Shown here in pieces: positions 52,779 through 63,821 of a stretch of 64,000 nucleotides of DNA. The notes under the pieces were generated by a model that was not told the origin of the DNA, did not search any database, and saw only the letters and a list, made by a program, of their open reading frames with translations. The DNA is from Oenanthe sinensis (taxonomy: Eukaryota; Streptophyta; Magnoliopsida; Apiales; Apiaceae). The DNA lies in NCBI GenBank assembly GCA_028671895.1, contig JAPMAC010000207.1, forward strand, positions 9,362,001 through 9,426,000, in the 5' to 3' direction. The position numbers and the translations under genes are program-made. Within the stretch, counting starts at the first letter, position 1, and every line of letters begins with the position of its first letter.

Positions 52779-54510
52779 GACTCGTTTGAACATGGAAACG
52801 ACTTGTAAACTCTTCTAGGAGCATTCTTAGCTCTTTTGAACAAGAAAACAAATCGTAACAATTTTAGGCTCATTCTTGACCCGTTCAAACTTGGAAACAA
52901 CTTGTAGCTTCATTGTTGACTCGTTTGAACATGGAAACAACTTGAAAACTCTTGTAGGACCATTCTTAGCTCTTTTGAACAAGAAAACAATTAGTAACAA
53001 TTTGAGACTCATTCTTTACTCGTTCGAAGTTGAAAATAACTTGTAACTTCATTATTGACTCATTTGAACATGGAAACCACATGTAAACTCTTGTAGGACC
53101 ATTCTTAGCTCTTTTGAACAAGAAAATAAATCGTAACAATTTGAGGCTCATTCTTGACTCGTTCGAACTTGGAAACAACTTGTAGCTTCATTGTTGACTC
53201 GTTTGAACTTGGAAACAACTTGAAAACTCTTGTATGACCATTCTTAGTTCTTTTGAACAAGAAAACAATTAGTAACAATTTGAGACTCATTTTTACTCGT
53301 TCGAAGTTGAAAATAACTTGTAACTTCATTATTGACTCATTTGAACATGGAAACAACATGTAAACTCTTGTAGGACCATTCTTAGCTCTTTTGAACAAGA
53401 AAATAAATCGTAACAATTTGAGGCTCATTTTTGACTCGTTCGAACTTGGAAACAACTTGTAGCTTCATTGTTGACTTGTTTGAACTTGGAAACAACTTGA
53501 AAACTCTTGTATGACCATTCTTAGTTCTTTTGAACAAGAAAACAATTAGTAACAATTTGAGACTCATTCTTTACTTGTTCGACCTTGAAAATAACTTGTA
53601 ACTTCATTATTGACTCGTTTGAACATGGAAACAACTTGTAAACTCTTCTAGGACCATTCTTAGCTCTTTTGAACAAGAAAATAAATCGTAACAATTTGAG
53701 GCTCATTCTTGACTCGTTCGAACTTGGAAACAACTTGTAGCTTCATTGTTGACTTGTTTGAACTTGGAAACACCTTGAAAACTCTTGTATGACCATTCTT
53801 AGTTCTTTTGAACAAGAAAACAATTAGTAACAATTTGAGACTCATTCTTTACTCGTTCGAACTTGAAAATAACTTGTAACTTCATTATTGACTCGTTTGA
53901 ACATGGAAACAACTTGTAAACTCTTCTAGGACCATTCTTAGCTCTTTTGAACAAGAAAATAAATCGTAACAATTTGAGGCTCATTCTTGACTCGTTCGAA
54001 CTTGGAAACAACTTGTAGCTTCATTGTTGACTTGTTTGAACTTGGAAACAACTTGAAAACTCTTGTATGACCATTCTTAGTTCTTTTGAACAAGAAAACA
54101 ATTAGTAACAATTTGAGACTCATTCTTAATTCGTTCGAACATGAAAATAACTTGTCACTTCATTATTGACTCGTTTGAACATGGAAACAAATTGAAAACT
54201 CTTCTAGGACCATTCTTAGCTCTTTTGAACAAGAAAACAAATCGTAACAATTTGAGACTCATTCTTTACTCGTTCGAACTTGAAAATAACTTGTAACTTC
54301 ATTATTGACTCGTTTGAATATGGAAACGACTTGTAAACTCTTCTAGGACCATTCTTAGCTCTTTTGAACAAGAAAACAAATCGTAAAAATTTGAGGCTCA
54401 TTCTTGACCCGTTCAAACTTGGAAACAACTTGTAGCTTCATTGTTGACTCGTTTGAACATGGAAACAACTTGAAAACTCTTGTAGGACCATTCTTAGCTC
54501 TTTTGAACAA
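52716..54510 (+). repeat. Segmental duplication 5, left copy
   Basis: About 1.8 kb matching 56,329-58,123 at an offset of 3,613 bp (26 x 139 - 1). Shared rare variants: GGAAACCACATG, the 1-bp deletion, GACTTGTTTGAAC, TTCGACCTTG, GGAAACACCTTG, GTAAAAATTTG. Differences: GGAAATAAC at about 57,344 and ACTCATCTAGG at about 57,536, both only in the right copy. Confidence 0.83.
53286..53299 (+). other. 1-bp deletion, copy 1
   Basis: GACTCATTTTTACTCG replaces GACTCATTCTTTACTCG. It gives the 116-codon minus-strand frame at 53,105-53,455, the longest open frame in the window, by joining two repeat frames. Confidence 0.9.
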
Positions 54511-54862
54511 AAAAATAAATCGTAACAATTTGAGGCTCATTCTTGACTCGTTCGAACTTGGAAACAACTTGTAGCTTCATTGTTGACTCGTTTGAACTTG
54601 GAAACAACTTGAAAACTCTTGTATGACCATTCTTAGTTCTTTTGAACAAGAAAACAATTAGTAACAATTTGAGACTCATTCTTTACTCGTTCGAACTTGA
54701 AAATAACTTGTAACTTCATTATTGACTCGTTTGAACATGGAAACAACTTGTAAACTCTTCTAGGACCATTCTTAGCTCTTTTGAACAAGAAAATAAATCG
54801 TAACAATTTGAGGCTCATTCTTGACTCGTTCGAACTTCGAAATAACTTGTAGCTTCATTGTT

Positions 54863-56113
54863 GACTCGTTTGAACATGGAAAAAACTTGAAAACTCTTGT
54901 AGGACCATTCTTAGCTCTTTTGAACAAGAAAACAATTAGTAACAATTTGAGACTCATTCTTAATTCGTTCGAACATGAAAATAACTTGTCACTTCATTAT
55001 TGACTCGTTTGAACATGGAAACAACTTGAAAACTCTTGTAGGACCATTCTTAGCTCTTTTGAACAAGAAAACAAATCGTAACAATTTGAGACTCATTCTT
55101 TACTCGTTCGAACTTGAAAATAACTTGTAACTTCATTATTGACTCGTTTGAACATGGAAACGACTTGTAAACTCTTCTAGGAGCATTCTTAGCTCTTTTG
55201 AACAAGAAAACAAATCGTAACAATTTTAGGCTCATTCTTGACCCGTTCAAACTTGGAAACAACTTGTAGCTTCATTGTTGACTCGTTTGAACATGGAAAC
55301 AACTTGAAAACTCTTGTAGGACCATTCTTAGCTCTTTTGAACAAGAAAACAATTAGTAACAATTTGAGACTCATTCTTTACTCGTTCGAAGTTGAAAATA
55401 ACTTGTAACTTCATTATTGACTCATTTGAACATGGAAACAACATGTAAACTCTTGTAGGACCATTCTTAGTTCTTTTGAACAAGAAAATAAATCGTAACA
55501 ATTTGAGGCTCATTCTTGACTCGTTCGAACTTGGAAACAACTTGTAGCTTCATTGTTGACTCGTTTGAACTTGGAAACAACTTGAAAACTCTTGTATGAC
55601 CATTCTTAGTTCTTTTGAACAAGAAAACAATTAGTAACAATTTGAGACTCATTCTTTACTTGTTCGAACTTGAAAATAACTTGTAACTTCATTATTGACC
55701 CGTTTGAACATGGAAACAACTTGTAAACTTTTCTAGGACCATTCTTACCTCTTTTGAACAAAAAAATAAATCGTAACAATTTGAGGCTCATTCTTGACTC
55801 GTTCGAACTTGGAAACAACTTGTAGCTTCATTGTTGACTCGTTTGAACTTGGAAACAACTTGAAAACTCTTGTATGACCATTCTTAGTTCTTTTGAACAA
55901 GAAAACAATTAGTAACAATTTGAGACTCATTCTTTACTCGTTCGAACTTGAAAATAACTTGTAACTTCATTATTGACTCGTTTGAACATGGAAACAACTT
56001 GTAAACTCTTCTAGGACCATTCTTAGCTCTTTTGAACAAGAAAATAAATCGTAACAATTTGAGGCTCATTCTTGACTCGTTCGAACTTCGAAATAACTTG
56101 TAGCTTCATTGTT
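54863..56113 (+). repeat. 9-monomer unit (1,251 bp)
   Basis: Variants GGAGCATTC, GACCCGTTCAAAC, GTTCGAAGTTG, TTACCTCTTTTG and AACTTCGAAATAAC in order. Units from about 54,640 recur 1,251 bp downstream up to about 56,690, so this is one period of a tandem 9-mer. Confidence 0.86.
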
Positions 56114-56328
56114 GACTCGTTTGAACATGGAAAAAACTTGAAAACTCTTGTAGGACCATTCTTAGCTCTTTTGAACAAGAAAACAATTAGTAACAATTTG
56201 AGACTCATTCTTAATTCGTTCGAACATGAAAATAACTTGTCACTTCATTATTGACTCGTTTGAACATGGAAACAACTTGAAAACTCTTGTAGGACCATTC
56301 TTAGCTCTTTTGAACAAGAAAACAAATC

Positions 56329-58123
56329 GTAACAATTTGAGACTCATTCTTTACTCGTTCGAACTTGAAAATAACTTGTAACTTCATTATTGACTCGTTT
56401 GAACATGGAAACGACTTGTAAACTCTTCTAGGAGCATTCTTAGCTCTTTTGAACAAGAAAACAAATCGTAACAATTTTAGGCTCATTCTTGACCCGTTCA
56501 AACTTGGAAACAACTTGTAGCTTCATTGTTGACTCGTTTGAACATGGAAACAACTTGAAAACTCTTGTAGGACCATTCTTAGCTCTTTTGAACAAGAAAA
56601 CAATTAGTAACAATTTGAGACTCATTCTTTACTCGTTCGAAGTTGAAAATAACTTGTAACTTCATTATTGACTCATTTGAACATGGAAACCACATGTAAA
56701 CTCTTGTAGGACCATTCTTAGCTCTTTTGAACAAGAAAATAAATCGTAACAATTTGAGGCTCATTCTTGACTCGTTCGAACTTGGAAACAACTTGTAGCT
56801 TCATTGTTGACTCGTTTGAACTTGGAAACAACTTGAAAACTCTTGTATGACCATTCTTAGTTCTTTTGAACAAGAAAACAATTAGTAACAATTTGAGACT
56901 CATTTTTACTCGTTCGAAGTTGAAAATAACTTGTAACTTCATTATTGACTCATTTGAACATGGAAACAACATGTAAACTCTTGTAGGACCATTCTTAGCT
57001 CTTTTGAACAAGAAAATAAATCGTAACAATTTGAGGCTCATTTTTGACTCGTTCGAACTTGGAAACAACTTGTAGCTTCATTGTTGACTTGTTTGAACTT
57101 GGAAACAACTTGAAAACTCTTGTATGACCATTCTTAGTTCTTTTGAACAAGAAAACAATTAGTAACAATTTGAGACTCATTCTTTACTTGTTCGACCTTG
57201 AAAATAACTTGTAACTTCATTATTGACTCGTTTGAACATGGAAACAACTTGTAAACTCTTCTAGGACCATTCTTAGCTCTTTTGAACAAGAAAATAAATC
57301 GTAACAATTTGAGGCTCATTCTTGACTCGTTCGAACTTGGAAATAACTTGTAGCTTCATTGTTGACTTGTTTGAACTTGGAAACACCTTGAAAACTCTTG
57401 TATGACCATTCTTAGTTCTTTTGAACAAGAAAACAATTAGTAACAATTTGAGACTCATTCTTTACTCGTTCGAACTTGAAAATAACTTGTAACTTCATTA
57501 TTGACTCGTTTGAACATGGAAACAACTTGTAAACTCATCTAGGACCATTCTTAGCTCTTTTGAACAAGAAAATAAATCGTAACAATTTGAGGCTCATTCT
57601 TGACTCGTTCGAACTTGGAAACAACTTGTAGCTTCATTGTTGACTTGTTTGAACTTGGAAACAACTTGAAAACTCTTGTATGACCATTCTTAGTTCTTTT
57701 GAACAAGAAAACAATTAGTAACAATTTGAGACTCATTCTTAATTCGTTCGAACATGAAAATAACTTGTCACTTCATTATTGACTCGTTTGAACATGGAAA
57801 CAAATTGAAAACTCTTCTAGGACCATTCTTAGCTCTTTTGAACAAGAAAACAAATCGTAACAATTTGAGACTCATTCTTTACTCGTTCGAACTTGAAAAT
57901 AACTTGTAACTTCATTATTGACTCGTTTGAATATGGAAACGACTTGTAAACTCTTCTAGGACCATTCTTAGCTCTTTTGAACAAGAAAACAAATCGTAAA
58001 AATTTGAGGCTCATTCTTGACCCGTTCAAACTTGGAAACAACTTGTAGCTTCATTGTTGACTCGTTTGAACATGGAAACAACTTGAAAACTCTTGTAGGA
58101 CCATTCTTAGCTCTTTTGAACAA
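56329..58123 (+). repeat. Segmental duplication 5, right copy
   Basis: Counterpart of 52,716-54,510, sharing the 1-bp deletion and the linked rare variants. Confidence 0.83.
56900..56913 (+). other. 1-bp deletion, copy 2
   Basis: Same CATTTTTACTCG junction as at 53,291, giving an identical 116-codon minus-strand frame (56,718-57,068). Confidence 0.9.
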
Positions 58124-59759
58124 GAAAACAATTAGTAACAATTTGAGACTCATTCTTTACTCGTTCGAAGTTGAAAATAACTTGTAACTTCATTATTGAC
58201 TCATTTGAATATGGAAACAACATGTAAACTCTTGTAGGACCATTCTTAGCTCTTTTGAACAAGAAAATAAATCGTAACAATTTGAGGCTCATTCTTGACT
58301 CGTTCGAACTTGGAAACAACTTGTAGCTTCATTGTTGACTCGTTTGAACTTGGAAACAACTTGAAAACTCTTGTATGACCATTCTTAGTTCTTTTGAACA
58401 AGAAAACAATTAGTAACAATTTGAGACTCATTCTTTACTTGTTCGAACTTGAAAATAACTTGTAACTTCATTATTGACTCGTTTGAACATGGAAACAACT
58501 TGTAAACTCTTCTAGGACCATTCTTAGCTCTTTTGAACAAGAAAATAAATCGTAACAATTTGAGGCTCATTCTTGACTCGTTCGAACTTGGAAATAACTT
58601 GTAGCTTCATTGTTGACTTGTTTGAACTTGGAAACACCTTGAAAACTCTTGTATGACCATTCTTAGTTCTTTTGAACAAGAAAACAATTAGTAACAATTT
58701 GAGACTCATTCTTTACTCGTTCGAACTTGAAAATAACTTGTAACTTCATTATTGACTCGTTTGAACATGGAAACAACTTGTAAACTCATCTAGGACCATT
58801 CTTAGCTCTTTTGAACAAGAAAATAAATCGTAACAATTTGAGGCTCATTCTTGACTCGTTCGAACTTGGAAACAACTTGTAGCTTCATTGTTGACTTGTT
58901 TGAACTTGGAAACAACTTGAAAACTCTTGTATGACCATTCTTAGTTCTTTTGAACAAGAAAACAATTAGTAACAATTTGAGACTCATTCTTAATTCGTTC
59001 GAACATGAAAATAACTTGTCACTTCATTATTGACTCGTTTGAACATGGAAACAAATTGAAAACTCTTCTAGGACCATTCTTAGCTCTTTTGAACAAGAAA
59101 ACAAATCGTAACAATTTGAGACTCATTCTTTACTCGTTCGAACTTGAAAATAACTTGTAACTTCATTATTGACTCGTTTGAATATGGAAACGACTTGTAA
59201 ACTCTTCTAGGACCATTCTTAGCTCTTTTGAACAAGAAAACAAATCGTAAAAATTTGAGGCTCATTCTTGACCCGTTCAAACTTGGAAACAACTTGTAGC
59301 TTCATTGTTGACTCGTTTGAACATGGAAACAACTTGAAAACTCTTGTAGGACCATTCTTAGCTCTTTTGAACAAGAAAACAATTAGTAACAATTTGAGAC
59401 TCATTCTTTACTCGTTCGAAGTTGAAAATAACTTGTAACTTCATTATTGACTCATTTGAATATGGAAACAACATGTAAACTCTTGTAGGACCATTCTTAG
59501 CTCTTTTGAACAAGAAAATAAATCGTAACAATTTGAGGCTCATTCTTGACTCGTTCGAACTTGGAAACAACTTGTAGCTTCATTGTTGACTCGTTTGAAC
59601 TTGGAAACAACTTGAAAACTCTTGTATGACCATTCTTAGTTCTTTTGAACAAGAAAACAATTAGTAACAATTTGAGACTCATTCTTTACTTGTTCGAACT
59701 TGAAAATAACTTGTAACTTCATTATTGACTCGTTTGAACATGGAAACAACTTGTAAACT
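57196..59759 (+). repeat. Tandem repeat of a 1,251-bp (9-monomer) block, about 2 copies
   Basis: 57,196-58,508 matches 58,447-59,759 at an offset of 1,251 bp. Shared variants: GGAAATAAC, GGAAACACC, ACTCATCTAGG, GTAAAAATTTG, GAATATGGAAACAAC. Limits are TTCGACC against TTCGAAC on the left and AAACTCTTC against AAACTTTTC on the right. Confidence 0.83.
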
Positions 59760-60143
59760 TTTCTAGGACCATTCTTAGCTCTTTTGAACAAAAAAATAAA
59801 TCGTAACAATTTGAGGCTCATTCTTGACTCGTTCGAACTTGGAAACAACTTGTAGCTTCATTGTTGACTCGTTTAAACTTGAAAACAACTTGAAAACTCT
59901 TGTATGACCATTCTTAGTTCTTTTGAACAAGAAAACAATTAGTAACAATTTGAGACTCATTCTTTACTCGTTCGAACTTGAAAATAACTTGTAACTTCAT
60001 TATTGACTCGTTTGAACATGGAAACAACTTGTAAACTCTTCTAGGACCATTCTTAGCTCTTTTGAACAAGAAAATAAATCGTAACAATTTGAGGCTCATT
60101 CTTGACTCGTTCGAACTTCGAAACAACTTGTAGCTTCATTGTT

Positions 60144-60560
60144 GACTCGTTTGAACATGGAAAAAACATGAAAACTCTTGTAGGACCATTCTTAGCTCTT
60201 TTGAACAAGAAAACAATTAGTAACAATTTGAGACTCATTCTTAATTCGTTCGAACATGAAAATAACTTGTCACTTCATTATTGACTCGTTTGAACATGGA
60301 AACAAATTGAAAACTCTTCTAGGACCATTCTTAGCTCTTTTGAACAAGAAAACAAATCGTAACAATTTGAGACTCATTCTTTACTCGTTCGAACTTGAAA
60401 ATAACTTGTAACTTCATTATTCACTCGTTTGAACATGGAAACGACTTGTAAACTCTTCTAGGAGCATTCTTAGCTCTTTTGAACAAGAAAACAAATCGTA
60501 ACAATTTGAGGCTCATTCTTGACTCGTTCGAATTTGGAAACAACTTGTAGCTTCATTGTT
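60144..60560 (+). repeat. 3-monomer interval, last true marker
   Basis: 417 bp. The last B-prime (with a private GGAAAAAACATG), a hybrid, and an A unit with GGAGCATTC and GAATTTGG. ATTCACTCG (about 60,420) is private. Confidence 0.82.
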
Positions 60561-60689
60561 GAGTCGTTTGAACATGGAAACGACTTGAAAACTCTTGTAG
60601 GACCATTCTTAGTTCTTTTGAACAAGAAAACAATTAGTAACAATTTGAGACTCATTCTTTACTCGTTCGAACATGAAAATAACCTGTCA

Positions 60690-61319
60690 CTTCATTATTG
60701 ACTCGTTTGAACATGGAAACAACTTGTAAACTCTTCTAGGACCATTCTTAGCTCTTTTGAACAAGAAAACAAATCGTAACAATTTGAAGCTTATTCTTGA
60801 CTCGTTCGAATTTGGAAACAACTTGTAGCTTCATTGTTGACTCGTTTGAACATGGTAACGACTTGAAAACTCTTGTAGGACCATTTTTAGCTCTTTTGAA
60901 CAAGAAAACAACTAGTAACAATTTGAGACTCATTCTTTACTCATTCGAACTTGAAAATAACTTGTAACTTCATTATTGACTCTTTTGAACATGGAAACAA
61001 CTTGTAAACTCTTCTAGGACCATTCTTAGCTCTTTTGAACAAGAAAATAAATCGTAACAATTTGAGGCTCATTGTTGACTCGTTTGAACTTGGAAACAAC
61101 TTGTAGCTTCATTGTTGACTCGTTTGAACTTGGAAACACCTTGAAAACTCTTGTATGACCATTCTTAGTTCTTTTGAACAAGAAAACAATTAGTAACAAT
61201 TTGAGACTCATTCTTTACTCGTTCGAACTTGAAAATAACTTGTAACTTCATTATTGACTCATTTGAACATGGAAACAACTTGTAAACTCTTCTAGGACCA
61301 TTCTTAGCTCTTTTGAACA
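60690..61319 (+). repeat. Segmental duplication 6, left copy
   Basis: Matches 63,192-63,821 at an offset of 2,502 bp (18 monomers). Shared: GAAGCTTATTC, GGTAACGAC, CATTTTTAGC, GACTCTTTTGAAC, CTCATTGTTGAC, GGAAACACC. Part of it (GAAGC, GGTAACGAC, CAACTAG) also matches about 44,100-44,240. Confidence 0.78.
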
Positions 61320-61394
61320 AAAGAATAAATTGTAACAATTTGAGGCTCATTCTTTACTCGTTCGAACTTCGAAACAACTTGTAGCTTCATTGTT

Positions 61395-61533
61395 GACTCG
61401 TTTGAACATGGAAAAAACTTTAAAACTCTTGTAGGACCATTCTTAGCTCTTTTGAACAAGAAAACAATTAGTAACAATTTGAGACTCATTCTTTATTCGT
61501 TCGAACATGAAAATAACTTGTCACTTCATTATT
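61395..61533 (+). repeat. Decayed B-prime monomer
   Basis: Keeps GGAAAAAACTT and GAACATGAAAATAACTTGTCAC but has ACTTTAAAAC and TTTATTCG in place of TTGAAAAC and TTAATTCG, and is followed by a CAAATTG hybrid with ATTGTCTCG. It is either an old marker or an ancestral form. Confidence 0.8.
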
Positions 61534-62178
61534 GTCTCGTTTGAACATGGAAACAAATTGAAAACTCTTCTAGGACCATTCTTAGCTCTTTTGAATAAGA
61601 AAACAAATCGTAACAATTTGAGACTCATTCTTTACTCGTTCGAACTTGAAAATAACTTGTAACTTCATTATTGACTCGTTTGAACATGGAAACGACTTGT
61701 AAACTCTTCTAGGACCATTCTTAGCTCTTTTGAACAAGAAAACAAATCGTAACAATTTGAGGCTCATTCTTTTCTCGTTCGAACTTGAAAATAACTTGTA
61801 ACTTCATTATTGACTCGTTTGAACATGGAAACGACTTGTAAACTCTTCTAGGACCATTCTTAGCTCTTTTGAACAAGAAAACAAATCGTAACAATTTGAG
61901 GCTCATTCTTGACCCGTTCAAACTTGGAAACAACTTGTAGCTTCATTGTTGACTCGTTTGAACTTGGAAACAACTTGAAAACTCTTGTATGACCATTCTT
62001 AGTTCTTTTGAACAAGAAAACAATTAGTAACAATTTGAGACTCATTCTTTTCTCGTTCGAACTTGAAAATAACTTGTAACTTCATTATTGACTCGTTTGA
62101 ACATGGAAACAACTTGTAAACTCTTCTAGGACCATTCTTAGCTCTTTTGAACAAGAAAATAAATCGTAACAATTTGAG

Positions 62179-62185
62179 GCGCCTT
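62179..62185 (+). other. Private GC-rich substitution cluster
   Basis: GAGGCGCCTTCTTGAC replaces GAGGCTCATTCTTGAC, creating the palindrome GGCGCC, the only one I noticed in the window. It is a possible unique anchor for mapping. Confidence 0.75.
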
Positions 62186-62201
62186 CTTGACTCGTTCGAA
62201 C

Positions 62202-62596
62202 TTGGAAACAACTTGTAGCTTCATTGTTGACTCGTTTGAACATGGAAACGACTTGAAAACTCTTGTAGGACCATTTTTAGCTCTTTTGAACAAGAAAACA
62301 ATTAGTAACAATTTGAGACTCATTCTTTACTCGTTCGAACTTGAAAATAACTTGTAACTTCATTATTGACTCGTTTGAACATGGAAACAACATGTAAACT
62401 CTTGTAGGACCATTCTTAGCTCTTTTGAACAAGAAAATAAATCGTAACAATTTCAGGCTCATTCTTGACTCGTTCGAACTTGGAAACAACTTGTAGCTTC
62501 TTTGTTGACTCGTTTGAACTTGGAAACAACTTGAAAACTCTTGTATGACCATTCTTAGTTCTTTTGAACAAGAAAACAATTAGTAACAATTTGAGA
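62202..62596 (+). repeat. Four-monomer (556-bp) duplication, left copy
   Basis: Matches 62,758-63,152. Both carry GGAAACGACTTG with CATTTTTAGC, AATTTCAGGC and CTTCTTTGTTG. The last change removes a minus-strand TGA stop (to AGA), giving the two 100-codon frames at 62,277-62,579 and 62,833-63,135. Confidence 0.8.
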
Positions 62597-62757
62597 CACA
62601 TTCTTTACTCGTTCGAACTTGAAAATAACTTGTAACTTCATTATTGACTCGTTTGAACATGGAAACAACTTGTAAACTCTTCTAGGACCATTCTTAGCTC
62701 TTTTGAACAAGAAAACAAATCGTAACAATTTGAGGCTCATTCTTGACTCGTTCGAAT

Positions 62758-63152
62758 TTGGAAACAACTTGTAGCTTCATTGTTGACTCGTTTGAACATG
62801 GAAACGACTTGAAAACTCTTGTAGGACCATTTTTAGCTCTTTTGAACAAGAAAACAATTAGTAACAATTTGAGACTCATTCTTTACTCGTTCGAACTTGA
62901 AAATAACTTGTAACTTCATTATTGTCTCGTTTGAACATGGAAACAACATGTAAACTCTTGTAGGACCATTCTTAGCTCTTTTGAACAAGAAAATAAATCG
63001 TAACAATTTCAGGCTCATTCTTGACTCGTTCGAACTTGGAAACAACTTGTAGCTTCTTTGTTGACTCGTTTGAACTTGGAAACAACTTGAAAACTCTTGT
63101 ATGACCATTCTTAGTTCTTTTGAACAAGAAAACAATTAGTAACAATTTGAGA
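62758..63152 (+). repeat. Four-monomer (556-bp) duplication, right copy
   Basis: Counterpart of 62,202-62,596. ATTGTCTCG (about 62,930) is found only in this copy and in the unit at about 61,535. Confidence 0.8.
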
Positions 63153-63191
63153 CTCATTCTTTACTCGTTCGAACATGAAAATAACTTGTCT

Positions 63192-63821
63192 CTTCATTAT
63201 TGACTCGTTTGAACATGGAAACGACTTGTAAACTCTTCTAGGACCATTCTTAGCTCTTTTGAACAAGAAAACAAATCGTAACAATTTGAAGCTTATTCTT
63301 GACTCGTTCGAATTTGGAAACAACTTGTAGCTTCATTGTTGACTCGTTTGAACATGGTAACGACTTGAAAACTCTTGTAGGACCATTTTTAGCTCTTTTG
63401 AACAAGAAAACAACTAGAAACAATTTGAGACTCATTCTTTACTCGTTCGAACTTGAAAATAACTTGTAACTTCATTATTGACTCTTTTGAACATGGAAAC
63501 AACTTGTAAACTCTTCTAGGACCATTCTTAGCTCTTTTGAACAAGAAAATAAATCGTAACAATTTGAGGCTCATTGTTGACTCGTTTGAACTTGGAAACA
63601 ACTTGTAGCTTCATTGTTGACTCGTTTGAACTTGGAAACACCTTGAAAACTCTTGTATGACCATTCTTAGTTCTTTTGAACAAGAAAACAATTAGTAACA
63701 ATTTGAGACTCATTCTTTACTCGTTCGAACTTGAAAATAACTTGTAACTTCATTATTGACTCATTTGAACATGGAAACAACTTGTAAACTCTTCTAGGAC
63801 CATTCTTAGCTCTTTTGAACA
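63192..63821 (+). repeat. Segmental duplication 6, right copy
   Basis: Counterpart of 60,690-61,319, distinguished by CAACTAGAAAC (about 63,417) where the left copy has CAACTAGTAAC. The limits are estimates from variant matching. Confidence 0.78.

Larger units (their letters stand above)
51389..54862 (+). repeat. Marker interval of 25 monomers (-1 bp)
   Basis: 3,474 bp. Contains a 1,251-bp repeat of 50.9-51.4 kb at 52.1-52.7 kb, a decayed marker at 52,640, the left copy of segmental duplication 5, and a B-prime-like subunit 3 at about 54,127 attached to an ordinary B front. Confidence 0.83.
56114..60143 (+). repeat. Marker interval of 29 monomers (-1 bp)
   Basis: 4,030 bp. It has the right copy of segmental duplication 5 and then a tandem 1,251-bp repeat without complete markers: B-prime-like subunit 3 segments at about 57,740 and 58,990 are joined to an ordinary B front. 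Confidence 0.84.

Noticed and set aside
4471..59759. Treating the near-identical blocks as assembly duplications
   Set aside because: Most copies carry their own substitutions or indels and the register is preserved, which argues for real sequence. Only read-level evidence could exclude local errors, so I do not claim it either way for the youngest pairs.
1650..60701. Plus-strand 60-codon frames, nearly identical in 35 places, as a conserved small protein
   Set aside because: They occur exactly at the marker monomers because those lack the TGA formed by TGTATGACC. The start is TTG, and their identity follows from DNA homogenisation. They are useful as a tag for the marker only.
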